This document shows positions 1-10,575 of a stretch of 64,000 nucleotides of DNA, piece after piece; position 1 is the first letter of the stretch; each line of letters opens with the position of its first letter. The position numbers were made by a program, and so were the translations under genes. The stretch is taken from assembly GCA_021234155.1 (NCBI GenBank), contig JAJEKV010000003.1, positions 28,133,166 through 28,197,165 on the forward strand, given 5' to 3'. The stretch is from Isoetes taiwanensis. Taxonomy: Eukaryota > Streptophyta > Lycopodiopsida > Isoetales > Isoetaceae. The notes beneath the pieces were generated by a model. It was not told where the DNA came from. It saw only the letters and a program-made list of their open reading frames with translations, and did not search any database.

Positions 1-44
1 AGGTTCGAATCCCAGGCTCTAATTTCTGTCATTGGTATCAGAGC
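1..44 (+). mobile_element. Ty1-copia LTR 3' end and primer binding site (copy A)
   Basis: The window opens in the last 31 bases of an LTR ending TTTCTGTCA. TGGTATCAGAGC follows at 33-44 and is the standard primer binding site complementary to the initiator tRNA-Met. The same junction recurs in copy B at 24,650-24,663. The rest of the LTR lies outside the window. Confidence 0.8.
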
Positions 45-60
45 AGGGACGGTCTTGACT

Positions 61-1121
61 ATGGATGCAAATGCCGAAGCAGTTTCTCTCACCATTGATT
101 CTAGGGCTGAGAGGACCGTGATTGCTTCAGGAAAACTAATAAAAGAAATAAAGGGCATCAGATACCCCTTGTATGCAAATGGGCAATGGCAATCTGCATC
201 AAATCAAAGGATGCAGAAAGTTGGAATTCTATCATGACGATGAGGAGAAGGTGTGCTTAGAAAATGCTCTCTACACTCCTGGTATGTTGTTCAATCTAGT
301 TTCTGTGGCAGACTTAGTAGACGACGGTTATAAATTAAATTTTGATGCTTCACGCTATGAGATGGTGCGTAATGGAAAAAGAATTTACGCAAATAGAAAA
401 GGTAAGTTATATTGTTTGGATGCATTTCTATGTGTTGGAAATGTCAGTTCATTAGAATTGTGGCATCTTAGATGCGGACATGCTAGTGATGCAACTATTA
501 AAATAATGAGCAGACATAAGTTGGTGGAGGGTTTGCCTACCAACATAGATAAAGCAAAACACAAAATATGCCATGGATGTATGCTTGGAAAGCAAGCTAG
601 ACATTGTGTTTAGTCCTGGTTTCTCAGAGGGACTAAACACATCTCAGAGGGACTAGTTTCTCAGTACAGGAGGACCTCTCCCCTCTTCAATTGTGTAACC
701 GTAAGGAGGAGCTCTGCAAGGTGAGGGCAGCCCGCCTGCAAAAGAAATGGGCAGTGTACAGGGGAGGCGCAGCAATTATTCTAGATCAATGGCCTTCCAA
801 TCCTTGGACTGGCTATGTCTAGATAATTTTAGAAGCATAAATTTACCACTAGCATTAGCATTATCTTCTCTTATTCTTGGTAGCCTTTTAATATTTGGTT
901 ATTGTATTTGGTGATGGGGCCTAGTCCCCGGGTTTTAGATGGGTTGTTGCCCTTGCATGTGCCGTCCCATAACCCGTTGGGTTCCCGTGGACGTAAAAAT
1001 TCTTATCTTATCTTATCTTATCTAAAATCTTAGGCATTTTGAATTTGGTGCATTCAGATTTGTGTGACCCAATGCGTGTAGAGAGTATGAGCGGCAAAAC
1101 ATACTTCATTACATTTATTGA
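61..1121 (+). pseudogene. gag-less Ty1-copia pol fragment (protease to integrase start), copy A
   Basis: The translation gives a protease-like segment (IDSRAERTVIASGK, with the catalytic DSGA changed to DSRA). A frameshift around 180-235 leads into the GAG-pre-integrase zinc domain (LWHLRCGH near 460 and CHGCMLGKQ near 575). After a LINE insertion at 626-1022 the integrase resumes (LVHSDLC then KTYFITFID) and stops at 1121, where a Helitron 3' end interrupts it. The first ATG (61) lies only 16 bases after the primer binding site, so the whole gag region is missing. Copy B is nearly identical, so these lesions are older than the duplication. The rest of pol is not found beyond the Helitron. 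It is a dead, non-autonomous copia derivative. Confidence 0.88.
626..1022 (+). mobile_element. 5'-truncated LINE 3' end with TTATC tail, only in copy A
   Basis: These 397 bases are absent from copy B, where the flanks join directly (25,245/25,246). The 3' part reads as a plant LINE tail: CCCGTGGACGTAAAAA followed by repeats of TTATC. No clear long target-site duplication is visible; only 2-3 bases are ambiguous at the junction. The start carries two copies of TCTCAGAGGGACTA, which may reflect rearrangement at insertion. A second, unrelated LINE end at 41.38-41.46 kb shares the CGTGGACG core. Confidence 0.72.
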
Positions 1122-1150
1122 CTAGTAACGGTGCCCAGCGTTGCTGGGCA
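1122..1150 (-). mobile_element. Helitron 3' terminus (Helitron 1, copy A)
   Basis: Read on the minus strand, an 8-bp perfect hairpin (TGCCCAGC / GCTGGGCA, loop AAC) is followed by six bases and a terminal CTAG. The next host base is T, as expected for insertion between A and T. The host flank is the copia integrase FID codon run, broken after the A of GA(T). The element extends to the right. Its 5' terminus was not located. Copy B carries the same end at 25,344-25,372. Confidence 0.8.
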
Positions 1151-3401
1151 TAAGTTCAACCTGTAAATGTTTTGGCCGCAATAAAAAAAATGTGCAGTAA
1201 TAGTCTAACTTTTGTAAGTTCTTATTATAACAAAAACTTTTTAAAGCTTTAACAACATTTTAAATGAAACCTAGCTCTTTCATGTTAGATAATATTGCAT
1301 TTCGTATCTTTTTGAGGTTTGAGGTTTGAGGTTTTTCTACCCTTGTTTACCTAGGCAAAATTGAAAACCGGTTAATGACGGACACAATTAATGGTCCCAC
1401 TATTTTGCAACTGGCATTCTGCTCTATACTAATGTCAATGAACTTGTTGTTAGTTCCTCCACGTTGTAAGAGGCCAACGTTTTTATTACGTAATGCCACA
1501 CTCATCTCCCACTTATTAACTTAGCACAATGTTATGTTTTACACTTGTGTTAGCATTAATGACTGTTTTGAGACATATTGAGGGTTGAAACATATTGACA
1601 TTACGACTTAACATTTGCACTTATGCTAGCATTAATTGTGTTAGCATAATGTGACTGGGTTGGGACATATTGAGGGTTGAAACATATTGACATTATGACT
1701 TAACATTTGCACCTATGCTAGCATTAATTGTATTAGCATAATGACCGGAGACAATAGAAATCTCTATAAAGCTTATATCGAATGCAATGGTCTCATCAAA
1801 AATGTCAAATGTGAAATGAATGTCAATTTTGCCCTTGTACAATTATGATTCCAACTATGTTTCATGAGGTGTGCGTTGTTGTCCTATTCAACAATCTTGG
1901 GAGGTGTGCCTGAATTCTTCTTGTTGTCCTATTCAACAACCTTCCTTATTTTATTTTATAACATTTTAGAAAACCAAGCCTAGTTGTGTTTATGTAAGGG
2001 GCAACCCCTTATATATTAACACAAATCTCACACAATAGTCACTTATAGTCCACCAATTTTTGCAAGCATCGTTCATGGTTCACACAATCTAGCATATAAA
2101 CTTAAGCATTATAAATCCCAACTTTCTTGAGGTGGTCTCTTCATGTAAAGCTAAACGTAGTCATCACTTGCAGCCAGTACAGATCACATGGGCAAAATTT
2201 GTTATCTTGATTGCATAAAGTACATCAACATTTATTGGAAACAAAAATGCAGAACAACATGAGCCTTAGTGGTGGAAGGCCCTTCAACTCCCCAACATTT
2301 TCATACCCCTTTAAGTAGCCATAGCATCTAAGAGGGTTAACAATTGGGCTAGATCTTAAACTTATCAGGTTTTTCTTATACCATAGCCACCAGAACACCT
2401 AGCAGATGTTCTTTTTTGCATACTTTATATTGCCCGTTGTCCTGCAAGTGACGTTTGCCTTTATTCCCTCTTCTTTTTAGTTTCTTTTTTTTCTCCCTTA
2501 TCAAAATCCTTCCATGTCTAACATATTCTCTTGCTAAATTGATGTTTTGGCTTTAAGCATATTTAGTTTGAAATAGAGCATTTGTTTTCCTTGATCTGGG
2601 TTTTACTCAATACTGAACATAAGAATGGTCAGCTTACTTAATCTATTTGCACAATAACCAGCCTAATAACCAACAGTTGTTTTCAGATATGTCGCCATCA
2701 CTCGCTGTTTGAATGATTGCTTGAAGGAGGTAAACCCCACATCCTTTTTTCTTTTTGTTCGGCATATCAAGAGCAGAATATATTGGAGCTTACAACAGCT
2801 GAATCATCAATCACACCGGGCTTTTTAGCATATCCAGCATGAATTTTGCCATTACCTGCAGTTGAGCTGGACTACCTGTAGTTGAAATAGCAAATTGAAC
2901 TCTGGTACCAGGCTGGAAACTTTGGCCTCTTAGCAATATTGAAGCAAGAGCAGTAAATACTTGCAACACCCAAAGGTTGGAGGTCTCCTAGAGGATCTGC
3001 CATGCATCCTCCATACCATAAGCTTCTCCTGCAAGATAAAAAGGTCAAAAGAGAAGAAAAAGCTAGAGCAATATATCAAAGGAACACATAATATAGATTA
3101 GATTAATCTGACCGTTGGAAGACATGATGCTTCATCTGGATCTATTTTGCAGGAAGTTCCATATCATTGCACAGTTCTACATATAGATGTAATGGCTGCA
3201 TGGACCAGAAGGCTATAAACAGTGAATCCTCATTTGCATAGTAACCAGCAATCATCCTGAGAATAAAAGCTAAATGGATATCTTGTAGGATGTGTAGTCA
3301 AAGTTCCATGAAATCTCACATATAATGTTACACAATCTGTCTTCCCTCAGTCTCATTCATCATCTAAAGAAGCACAAACATCCCAACATAACCAATTCTT
3401 A
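1151..3401. other. Helitron 1 interior, no gene recognised
   Basis: AT-rich sequence shared with copy B (25,373-27,612). No credible coding region was found. It holds a short GAGGTTT tandem near 1315 and a 92-bp tandem duplication (about 1573-1755) containing ACATATTGAGGGTTGAAAC twice. Small indels separate the two copies. Confidence 0.6.
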
Positions 3402-3799
3402 CTAGAAACGTGTGCCGGCGATGCCAGGCATTAGTCGTGGATGTGTGGAATGTATAGGTGTATTGTAGTTTATAGGTGGAAGTCTCCTACTATTATCCAT
3501 CCTTAAAGAAATTGTACTTGATAAATATAGAACTTGGCTACTCAATTGTCTCCTTTTGAGAAAGCTATATATTTACTTGGCGCAGATTCATGCCACCCAT
3601 GTTTTGTCCATTCCCATGTCTAAGCACTTGTATCTACATATTTTGCCAGAACATAGTGGATGCAATTTTAATAATCAAATATAAGCAAAGAAATCTCTAC
3701 GATGTGATGACATGTTCACCTATATTATTGCATGCTCGATTCATGAGCTGCGTGCTACACCTCTCACTTTTTCAGCATTCATAAAAACATAATCTATAA

Positions 3800-3925
3800 G
3801 CCCTAAATAGTAAAAGTATAGCCCCATGAACCCTAAACTCAAAGTCCTAAACCCTAGCAGCAACTCTTCCATTGATTGATAATCCTGCAAACCCTAAACC
3901 CTAAAACCCTACCTCTAAACCAAAA
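3800..3925. repeat. degenerate interstitial telomere-like motifs (CCCTAAA)
   Basis: Six or more copies of CCCTAAA or close variants occur in about 125 bases, the densest near 3889-3912 (ACCCTAAACCCTAAAACCCT). CCCTAAA is the complement of the plant telomere unit TTTAGGG. The tract is scattered and impure, so it is old or coincidental. It lies about 400 bases inside the 3' end of Helitron 2. Confidence 0.55.
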
Positions 3926-6038
3926 TCTATTAATCGTCCACGAAAAGGTTCTCGTCAACGTGGAACATTAGCAGTTGTATGTTTAATCCATGTCCACATC
4001 CTAAAAAACATGCTTGTGCAAAGAAATAAGTAGAATTGGATGTACACTATCATGCAAATTGTCTCTAGAGTTGTTTATATTGATGTGGGTGGGGCTATAC
4101 AATTTTATACAATTTTATAGAATTGCATGTACAAACGTCTTTCTAAACTTACGCATAAAGAAGTTCCAAGGTGTAGCTCAAATGCATAGTTCATATCATG
4201 AATCTCTAACATATGGCCCATCTATATCGACATGAAAAAAGTCCACCACAACAAAACAAATCAAATAAAAGTAGTATTACCAGTGCCGAAATAAATGATT
4301 TGCTTAAGTAGAAAAAGAGGCATTCAAGATGTAAGTTATATATTTTGTAAACACCATAACAGTATCTAAAAAAATGCTGTCACCATGAAATTGGAAAATA
4401 AGATTAATTTCTTGTCCAAATTAAGTATTTTGTACCTGAAAAGCAGGTATTTTCCAGATCTTATTATGGAATTCCCATTCTCGCAGAATCTCCAGCAGTA
4501 GCATGCGCCCAATTAACATGTTTGTTCATTCCCTGCACACAAAAGAAATGGTGCTTTGAGGAAGATAGGAATATATCTATAGCTATTACCTATTTCTGAA
4601 AGAAGAAAGAAGACTCTAAATAGAGAGGTCGAGCTCCAATGTGCTCATTCAGAGCCATTAAGTATTAGAACAAAATAGAAAAAATAGGAAACGAAACTGG
4701 ATAACCTTGTGTATAGCCAAATGCTTAAAGTCCATAAAATGGTGTTAAAACTAAGAGAATAGGATACATGAGAGAAACATAATGAATTATATTCCCTGTT
4801 GTATTAACATTTCAACTACACATTTGTATGAGACATATATCTACATATATCTGGAACTTGGTTCAGCCAGCAAATATATTCTCAGAAAGAAGACAAACAA
4901 TGTATACTCACTCATTGCTATTACACCTCTATAAATTTCTGGGACAGATCAACTTGTTGCAGCAAAGACACTTGGAACACTTGAGAAGCGACTGTTTGGG
5001 TGTCCGCAATGACGAAAGCATGACAAAAACATTACAGTATGTTTTGGCTTTATGACTTTTGCATGTTGAGGAAGCTGGGTATAGTCGCCATACCCAGGAG
5101 CAAGGGTCAGCTGTTTCACTTATCTGCCAACATAAACTCTAAGAAAACCTCCTCTAGCTCCACCAGGAAAAAAATAGGTACGTTACTGCACAAAGAGCAT
5201 TCAGAAATGTCTCCGCAAAAAACATTCATCTTGTAGCCAGGCCAAACCCTAGACAGAAAAATATAGATGATCTTGTAACAGAAATAGCTCTTACCAATCA
5301 CTCTCTTGTAAGAGGACACAAAACATAATATAATAGAATTCAGACTTCCGGTGTGCTTAAGCTCAATCTCTGTTGGACCTAGAGTCACTGCAATCAAATT
5401 AAAAAAAAAAAGTTTAAATTCGGCATTTCTTGTAGCAATCCATGCAAGAAGGGAAATTAGAGAAATTGCTAACAGAGCGGCAAAATCAAAAGCAAACTTG
5501 CACCTATCTGCATATCTGCATGAGTTGTAAGCAAAGAAAATCATTACAGATTTTTATGAGCTTTTTATGAGTGTGAAGAATTATGAGCCCTGCATGGCAC
5601 ACTAAAGATGACATGTTGCAGCGACCTGTTGCTCAAGCTTACAATTATTCCATCAACAACAATGTGCAAAATGTAGCACTCCTAAAATTTCGGCTCATTG
5701 AACATTATGCCCTGAGCATAGATTAAATGTATACAAACCACAAACCTCTTAGATATATCGTAAAGGATATGACACAGTTCCTAGGGTAGATAATTCAGTA
5801 GCCAGTGGAAAGAATGTGGATTTTGCATCATTTATACAATAAGTAATTCTAACAAATAAGTGTACCTTTAAGTTCCATTCTAGTTCAGAATCTATAATTG
5901 CACATGGCTTGCAGATCCCTCTCATGTGGCATCTTTAGATCCTCCATGTAGAAGACTGAAAAGACAGCTATTGCCAAGAGCCCAATTTCTGCACAAAAAT
6001 CCATCACTTACGACAATCTAGCATTTTTAATTCTTCAT
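3926..6038. other. Helitron 2 interior, no recognised gene
   Basis: AT-rich DNA without a protein family I recognise. The longest open frame (minus, 5116-5544) has hydrophobic stretches but no family signature and could be captured intron or exon sequence. A homopolymer A run lies at 5400-5410. Confidence 0.5.
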
Positions 6039-6042
6039 TTAA

Positions 6043-6359
6043 AGTCCCCCATAAACCCCCTCTGGTTTGGGTGCATATTCACACGGGGGTGACTCCGGGC
6101 AACGAGAGCTGTTGGATAGGCATATTCACCCCTTCTTCCTTAATCTACACCGTATGTAAAGTTCCTCGTTTGTGGGGTATGCAAGTACAAAATTTACTAT
6201 ACTGTATAACAAGATTCGCAAAATACTATAAGATTTCAAGCGGAATACTATATGGTGTTGATTTCGTACGTGCCAAAATCCAATTATGAGGGCTCTCGCT
6301 GCCCTACGTCATCCCCCGTGTGAATATGCACCCAAGCCAAAGGGGGTTTATGGGGGACT
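6043..6359. mobile_element. 317-bp long-TIR MITE, probably Mutator-like
   Basis: Both ends are inverted copies beginning AGTCCCCCATAAACCCCC and stay similar for about 68 bases, including GGGTGCATATTCACACGGGG. The flanks are TTCATTTAA (6034-6042) and TTAATTTAA (6360-6368), an 8/9 match. Long TIRs with a 9-bp duplication fit Mutator-like elements. The perfect inner TTAA on both sides leaves a TTAA-targeting family (piggyBac or Kolobok) as an alternative. The internal part is about 180 bases without coding potential. Confidence 0.72.
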
Positions 6360-6540
6360 TTAATTTAAATGTGTTGGACCCAACCAAACCAAAGGGGGTT
6401 TAAGGGGGACTTTAATTTAAATGTGTTGGACCCAATGGTTGTGTTAATTAATGTCGATGGTAGTTATGTGTTGGTTGTTAATGTCAATGGTTGTTATGTG
6501 TTGGTTGTTATGTGTTGGGGAATTTAATTTTTATATGTTG
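6337..6540. repeat. 52-bp tandem duplication of the MITE right end, then TGTGTTGGTTGTTA repeats
   Basis: The right TIR end plus its flank (CCAAAGGGGGTTTA...GTGTTGGACCC) is repeated once with a 52-base offset (6341 versus 6393). It is followed by degenerate TTATGTGTTGGTTGTTA copies to about 6540. Confidence 0.7.
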
Positions 6541-6544
6541 GATA

Positions 6545-7250
6545 TTAATGGTTTGTGTTGCAAAAAAAGTTTTTTGGCCCCTTCGGGGCCTTAGGGACGT
6601 CACCCCACCCCCCCCTCCCGATATGACAAAAAATTTAGAATTCAAACCAGAAAAAAACTAGAATTCATTTGAGGCTTTCATCACCTGTAGCTTTTGAATT
6701 TCATCACAATAAAACAAATAAAACATAAGTAAAAGTTACCATAAAGATAGAGCAGATTGATCCCATTATTCTGAAAGTCATAAAGTTTGCAACACCCATA
6801 CACAAACATTTTTCAACTGGAATTTAAGAGTAGCTTTTGGCCTCCATGGATTCTTGTGGTGAGAAACCAAAGTGGAAAACTTTTCTGCTTGTTAGCACAA
6901 GGATCTAGAAGCCTTGGAATTTGCTTAATAACTGCCTCAAAATCTAAAAATGCATGGTAATTTTTTGCAAGCTTCATTCGGAATGAGCCATAAAACAATA
7001 TCCAATAGCGCAATCCTGTATTAATCAGCTGGTCGTATGTGAAAGCCTACCAAACCCGGCCGAAAAATTGCTGTTTTAGCATAGATAACTTAACCAAACA
7101 TATTCATATCATACACTATGAAAAAGATCTCGGAGAGAGCTTTCCAAGGCAATAAAAATCATCTCAAACAGAGCTCTGGATCAAAAGTTATGATAAGAAA
7201 TGTGTTGCCGGCGGGGAAACTGCACTACATGCGCCCTTCAAGCCCTTCAT
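6545..7250. other. no gene recognised; possible LTR-like tract
   Basis: There is a short GC-rich patch near 6580-6620, then AT-rich DNA. Around 7120-7210 the phrase GAGAGAGCTTTCCAAGGCAA and then AAAAGTTATGA resembles sequence often found in plant gypsy LTRs, as at 49.3 kb. This is weak evidence only. Confidence 0.35.
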
Positions 7251-7254
7251 GTGC

Positions 7255-7368
7255 CCATTATGCACCACACACACAAAAAGAGGGCTTTTGTTGTGAGCCA
7301 TTGGTTGTTGACCATTATGCACCACACGCACAAAAAAAGGGCTTTTGTTGTGAGCCATTGGTTGTTGA
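7255..7368. repeat. 57-bp tandem duplication
   Basis: Two nearly identical 57-base units lie head to tail, each starting CATTATGCACCACAC and ending GGTTGTTGAC. They keep both strands open for a short frame, but no gene is implied. Confidence 0.85.
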
Positions 7369-7379
7369 CCATTGAAAAA

Positions 7380-8895
7380 AAAGGCTAAAATCAATGGCTC
7401 AGAAATGGTGCACTCTAGATGTACGCATTAGTACATCCATTTGAATACATCACGAAATCATAGGAAAACCTTAGTGAAAAGCGTACAAAAAACACAAAAA
7501 AAACCCCTATTATTATGCTACATATTTATTCCAGCAAGGTTTTAGTTCTTTATTCGCTAAATATTTCAGCAAGGTTTAGGGTTAAGTATTACCTGATGTG
7601 ATGCAGCATCCTGAGCTTAATATCAAAGCTTTTAATAGTGCTTTACCGCAAAGATACAGGTGCATCCTGATGCAGTTGCTTGCTAGAAAGAAAATGACCA
7701 AAATGCTTGTGCACAACTTGTCCTTCAAAAACTCTTCTGGAATTATAATGCTTAATGCTTTATCTTGATTTGTAATGCTTATACCAAATGCTGCTCTAAT
7801 ATCCATATACATCTCTGAAAACCAAGAATTGAAAGTAATGGTTGACCCTAGGATCAACCACAAGGAACCAACTTGAGTTTTTACTCAAATTGGGGTTAGA
7901 ACCTCCAGATCACTTAAGGTGATCAATCTATGCAAGCTAATTTCAGTGACAAGTTCAAAAACTTGAAGTTTTATACCTTTCCCATTTCCAGAAATTGGCA
8001 CCTTTGCCAAAACAGTTGTGGTATTGATATGCAGATTGATTTTTTGAGTCAATCATTGTAGACTTAGTAAAAAAAGTTGTAGGTAACCAATGGTAAAGCT
8101 TCTGACCAAGTCAGAAACATAGTTTGTGAGTTATTCGAGCTCAAAATGCGGTCAAAATTTGGTCAATAGCAGTCAAATCTGAAAACAGTGATCAGAGATT
8201 GGGATTTTGGAGTTGCCAGATGAGTTTTTGAGAATTTCCAAAGCAAATGTGTTGTAATGATGATCAGGAATATAGGCAAATGGTCAGAGTGTCATTTGGA
8301 TAAGCAAAAGTAATTTTTGTGGCTGGATTTGGCAAAATACAGTCAAGAATAGTCAAAACAGAATGCAAAACTTCTAACTCGAGTTGTGAGTGGGATTTTT
8401 TGGATTTTTCAAGACATATAGGTTCCAGATGCTTCAAGGATTGATGGCAAATGGGTCAAAAGTAATCAAAAGTGCTTGGGGATTTTCTGTAGAATTTTGA
8501 ACAGGGAAAAATTGTGAAGAATCATAACAGAGATAATTTCTTCAAGTAGGCATCGAATTTCATTGATAGGAATGTAAATCAATCATAATAATGTTGGGTA
8601 ATAATACTTCAGTACTTCAAAATCAACTTCAGGTCAATAGAAAAATTTCAATAGATAATTTCCAACTAAATCTATTATGACTTGATCGGGGAGTACTCAG
8701 AGTCTTCCAAAATCCTTCTAGTCATGCTCAGCAATGATCACAGTAAGGTTTGTACGCTTCTGGGCCTTCAAGAAAATTCTTTTGTCGAATCCCATGTATT
8801 TATCTTAGTTTTCAAATGTTTGCTTAATCTTAGCCTTGATTGATGGGTTTATTCGGTTCCTAAAGAGCGGGAAGGTTAAAATAGGTAGGTTTCGA
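7380..8895. other. probable gypsy untranslated/gag-region remnant, no gene resolved
   Basis: The tract follows the PBS-like site at 8898 on the minus strand and would correspond to the leader and gag of a gypsy element. No gag domain can be read. Short repeated words such as GTCAAAA and AGTCAAATC recur around 8100-8370. Confidence 0.35.
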
Positions 8896-8897
8896 GG

Positions 8898-8910
8898 GCT
8901 CTGATGCCAA
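8898..8910 (-). promoter_or_regulatory. retrotransposon primer-binding-site-like sequence
   Basis: The minus strand reads TTGGCATCAGAGC, one base different from the initiator tRNA-Met binding site used by many plant LTR elements. If real, an LTR should end just to its right, that is between it and the gypsy pol at 10,576. Confidence 0.45.
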
Positions 8911-10575
8911 ATCCGGCGAGATTCGAGGTGGAAGCAGAAATTTAGGGTTCTTGGCTGTATTTTCTCAGAAATGGCGCGATACGATTTCGTATTTTTGCCC
9001 GTATATCCATGGAATATGCTGTATTTTTTAATTTTGCAAAGCTGAACCATGGTTTTAAAAGGCCACTTATAGAAAATTGAAGAGGTGGATCACTTTAGCA
9101 ATGGCAACCCTAATTTTCCTTGGGAATATGCTAAGTCCTTGGGCATAATGGTCAAGAATATTCCGTAAGGTATACAAGTGGCATGGCATAATGGTAAGGA
9201 ATTGCAAAAGGATTTTGGCTAAGGAAATTTGCAAAAACAAATCATGAGAAGTGAGAAGGTATAGAGGCAATGGGGAAATGTGGATGTAATAGGTAAAGAG
9301 GAATTTGGGCAATGCAAAATAAAGTATGCAAGGGTAAACAAAAGGAGGGTATGGGTGTGGGAAAAGTGGCTAGAAAATCTTAATGGATAGAAATAGAATA
9401 TGTGTAATGATTGGATGAGGATGGCTAAGGGATAAAATCAAGCACCATGGGATCTTCCAAACTTTTTGACTTCCAATCTTCAAAAAATGTCTTCCAAACT
9501 TCATAACCCAGAATCTTCTAGAGCATATGTTTGACTAAGCATTTTGACCTCAAATAAAGTACCTCATGTGAATTTGAACCTTGAGCACTTGTTGACCTGA
9601 AGAATGAACACCTGTTGACCTCCACATCAATATTGAATACCAAGAATCTTCCAAACTTTGACCTAGTCTTTTAAGGTAAATTGACCTAGTTTGAATGCAT
9701 AGACCATAATTAGCATGTTGCCCTTTGGGGGCAACATCTCGCCAAAACAAGAAAAAGGCTGGTCCCCTCAGCCATGTGATGTAAAAAATGAATAACTAGA
9801 GGGGTCTTCAACTTTGTGCCAATGTATCCAGGTGGAGATATGAGAGTGTGAAATGCAAGTGTAGGTGAAGTGAATATGAATGTGGTGATGAAATAATATG
9901 GATAGAAAAAGGTAGAAGTGAATGTGAATATGACAAAAGGGTGGTGGAATAATGGTGAATGAAATGAGGTGAGTGAAAAGAAAGTGAGTGTGGCTATGGT
10001 GAGGTGGTGATGAACTGGAGATGAAGTGAGTGTGCAAGTGCTTGAGGCCTCGCCAAAACAAGAAAATGTATGCTCCTTTCTTGATCTTCAAAGGTTGCAG
10101 CTCTGCTATGATGGTAAAGATGAATTGCAGAGTGCTTGGGAATGAAAACAAGAATGAGAGGTTTTAAATGGTAGGTAGGACTAAATGTGACAGATGAGAA
10201 AGATGGAACAAGAGTGCACCTGTCATGGAAACACACAAACCAATTAGTCTCAATTACTTGCAACTCTGCTATGATGGTGAAGGTGACTTTGCAGAGTGCT
10301 GGTAGAGGTATGAAAGAGGAACAAGGGGCTGAGTGGATGGTAAGACTATTTAAAACAGATGAGAAAATGGAGAAAGGGTGCTCCTGCATATGACACTTGG
10401 TAATTAGTAGCATCAGTCCTGTTCTTGAAATCATGTGTACTTTGTCTGGTCAGGTCATCCTAGAAAACATGAAACCAATCATATTAGAGTAGTGTGCTCA
10501 AAATCAAACTGATCTAGGCTGCTCAAAAGTCAAACTGATCTAACTACTTTAAATCTACTACAAACTTCTAAGCTT
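8911..10575 (-). repeat. probable gypsy LTR / 3' UTR with internal duplication
   Basis: This stretch lies downstream of the gypsy integrase (minus) and upstream of the PBS-like site, so by position it should be LTR plus 3' UTR. LTR borders were not identified. A degenerate duplication with a 163-base offset brings CTCTGCTATGATGGT back at about 10,100 and 10,263. CGCCAAAACAAGAAAA occurs at about 9742 and 10,050. CAAACTGATCTA repeats near 10,505-10,545. Confidence 0.45.

Noticed and set aside
5116-5544. 142-codon minus-strand frame with hydrophobic segments as a membrane protein gene
   Set aside because: No recognisable family, interrupted homopolymer, no splice or promoter context; left as unassigned Helitron interior.
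6071-6289. 72-codon frame inside the long-TIR element
   Set aside because: Lies across the TIR and centre of a 317-bp MITE; too short and without similarity to a transposase.
7118-7388. Overlapping plus and minus open frames with repeated peptide blocks
   Set aside because: They arise from a 57-bp tandem duplication whose length is a multiple of three; no start context or family signature.
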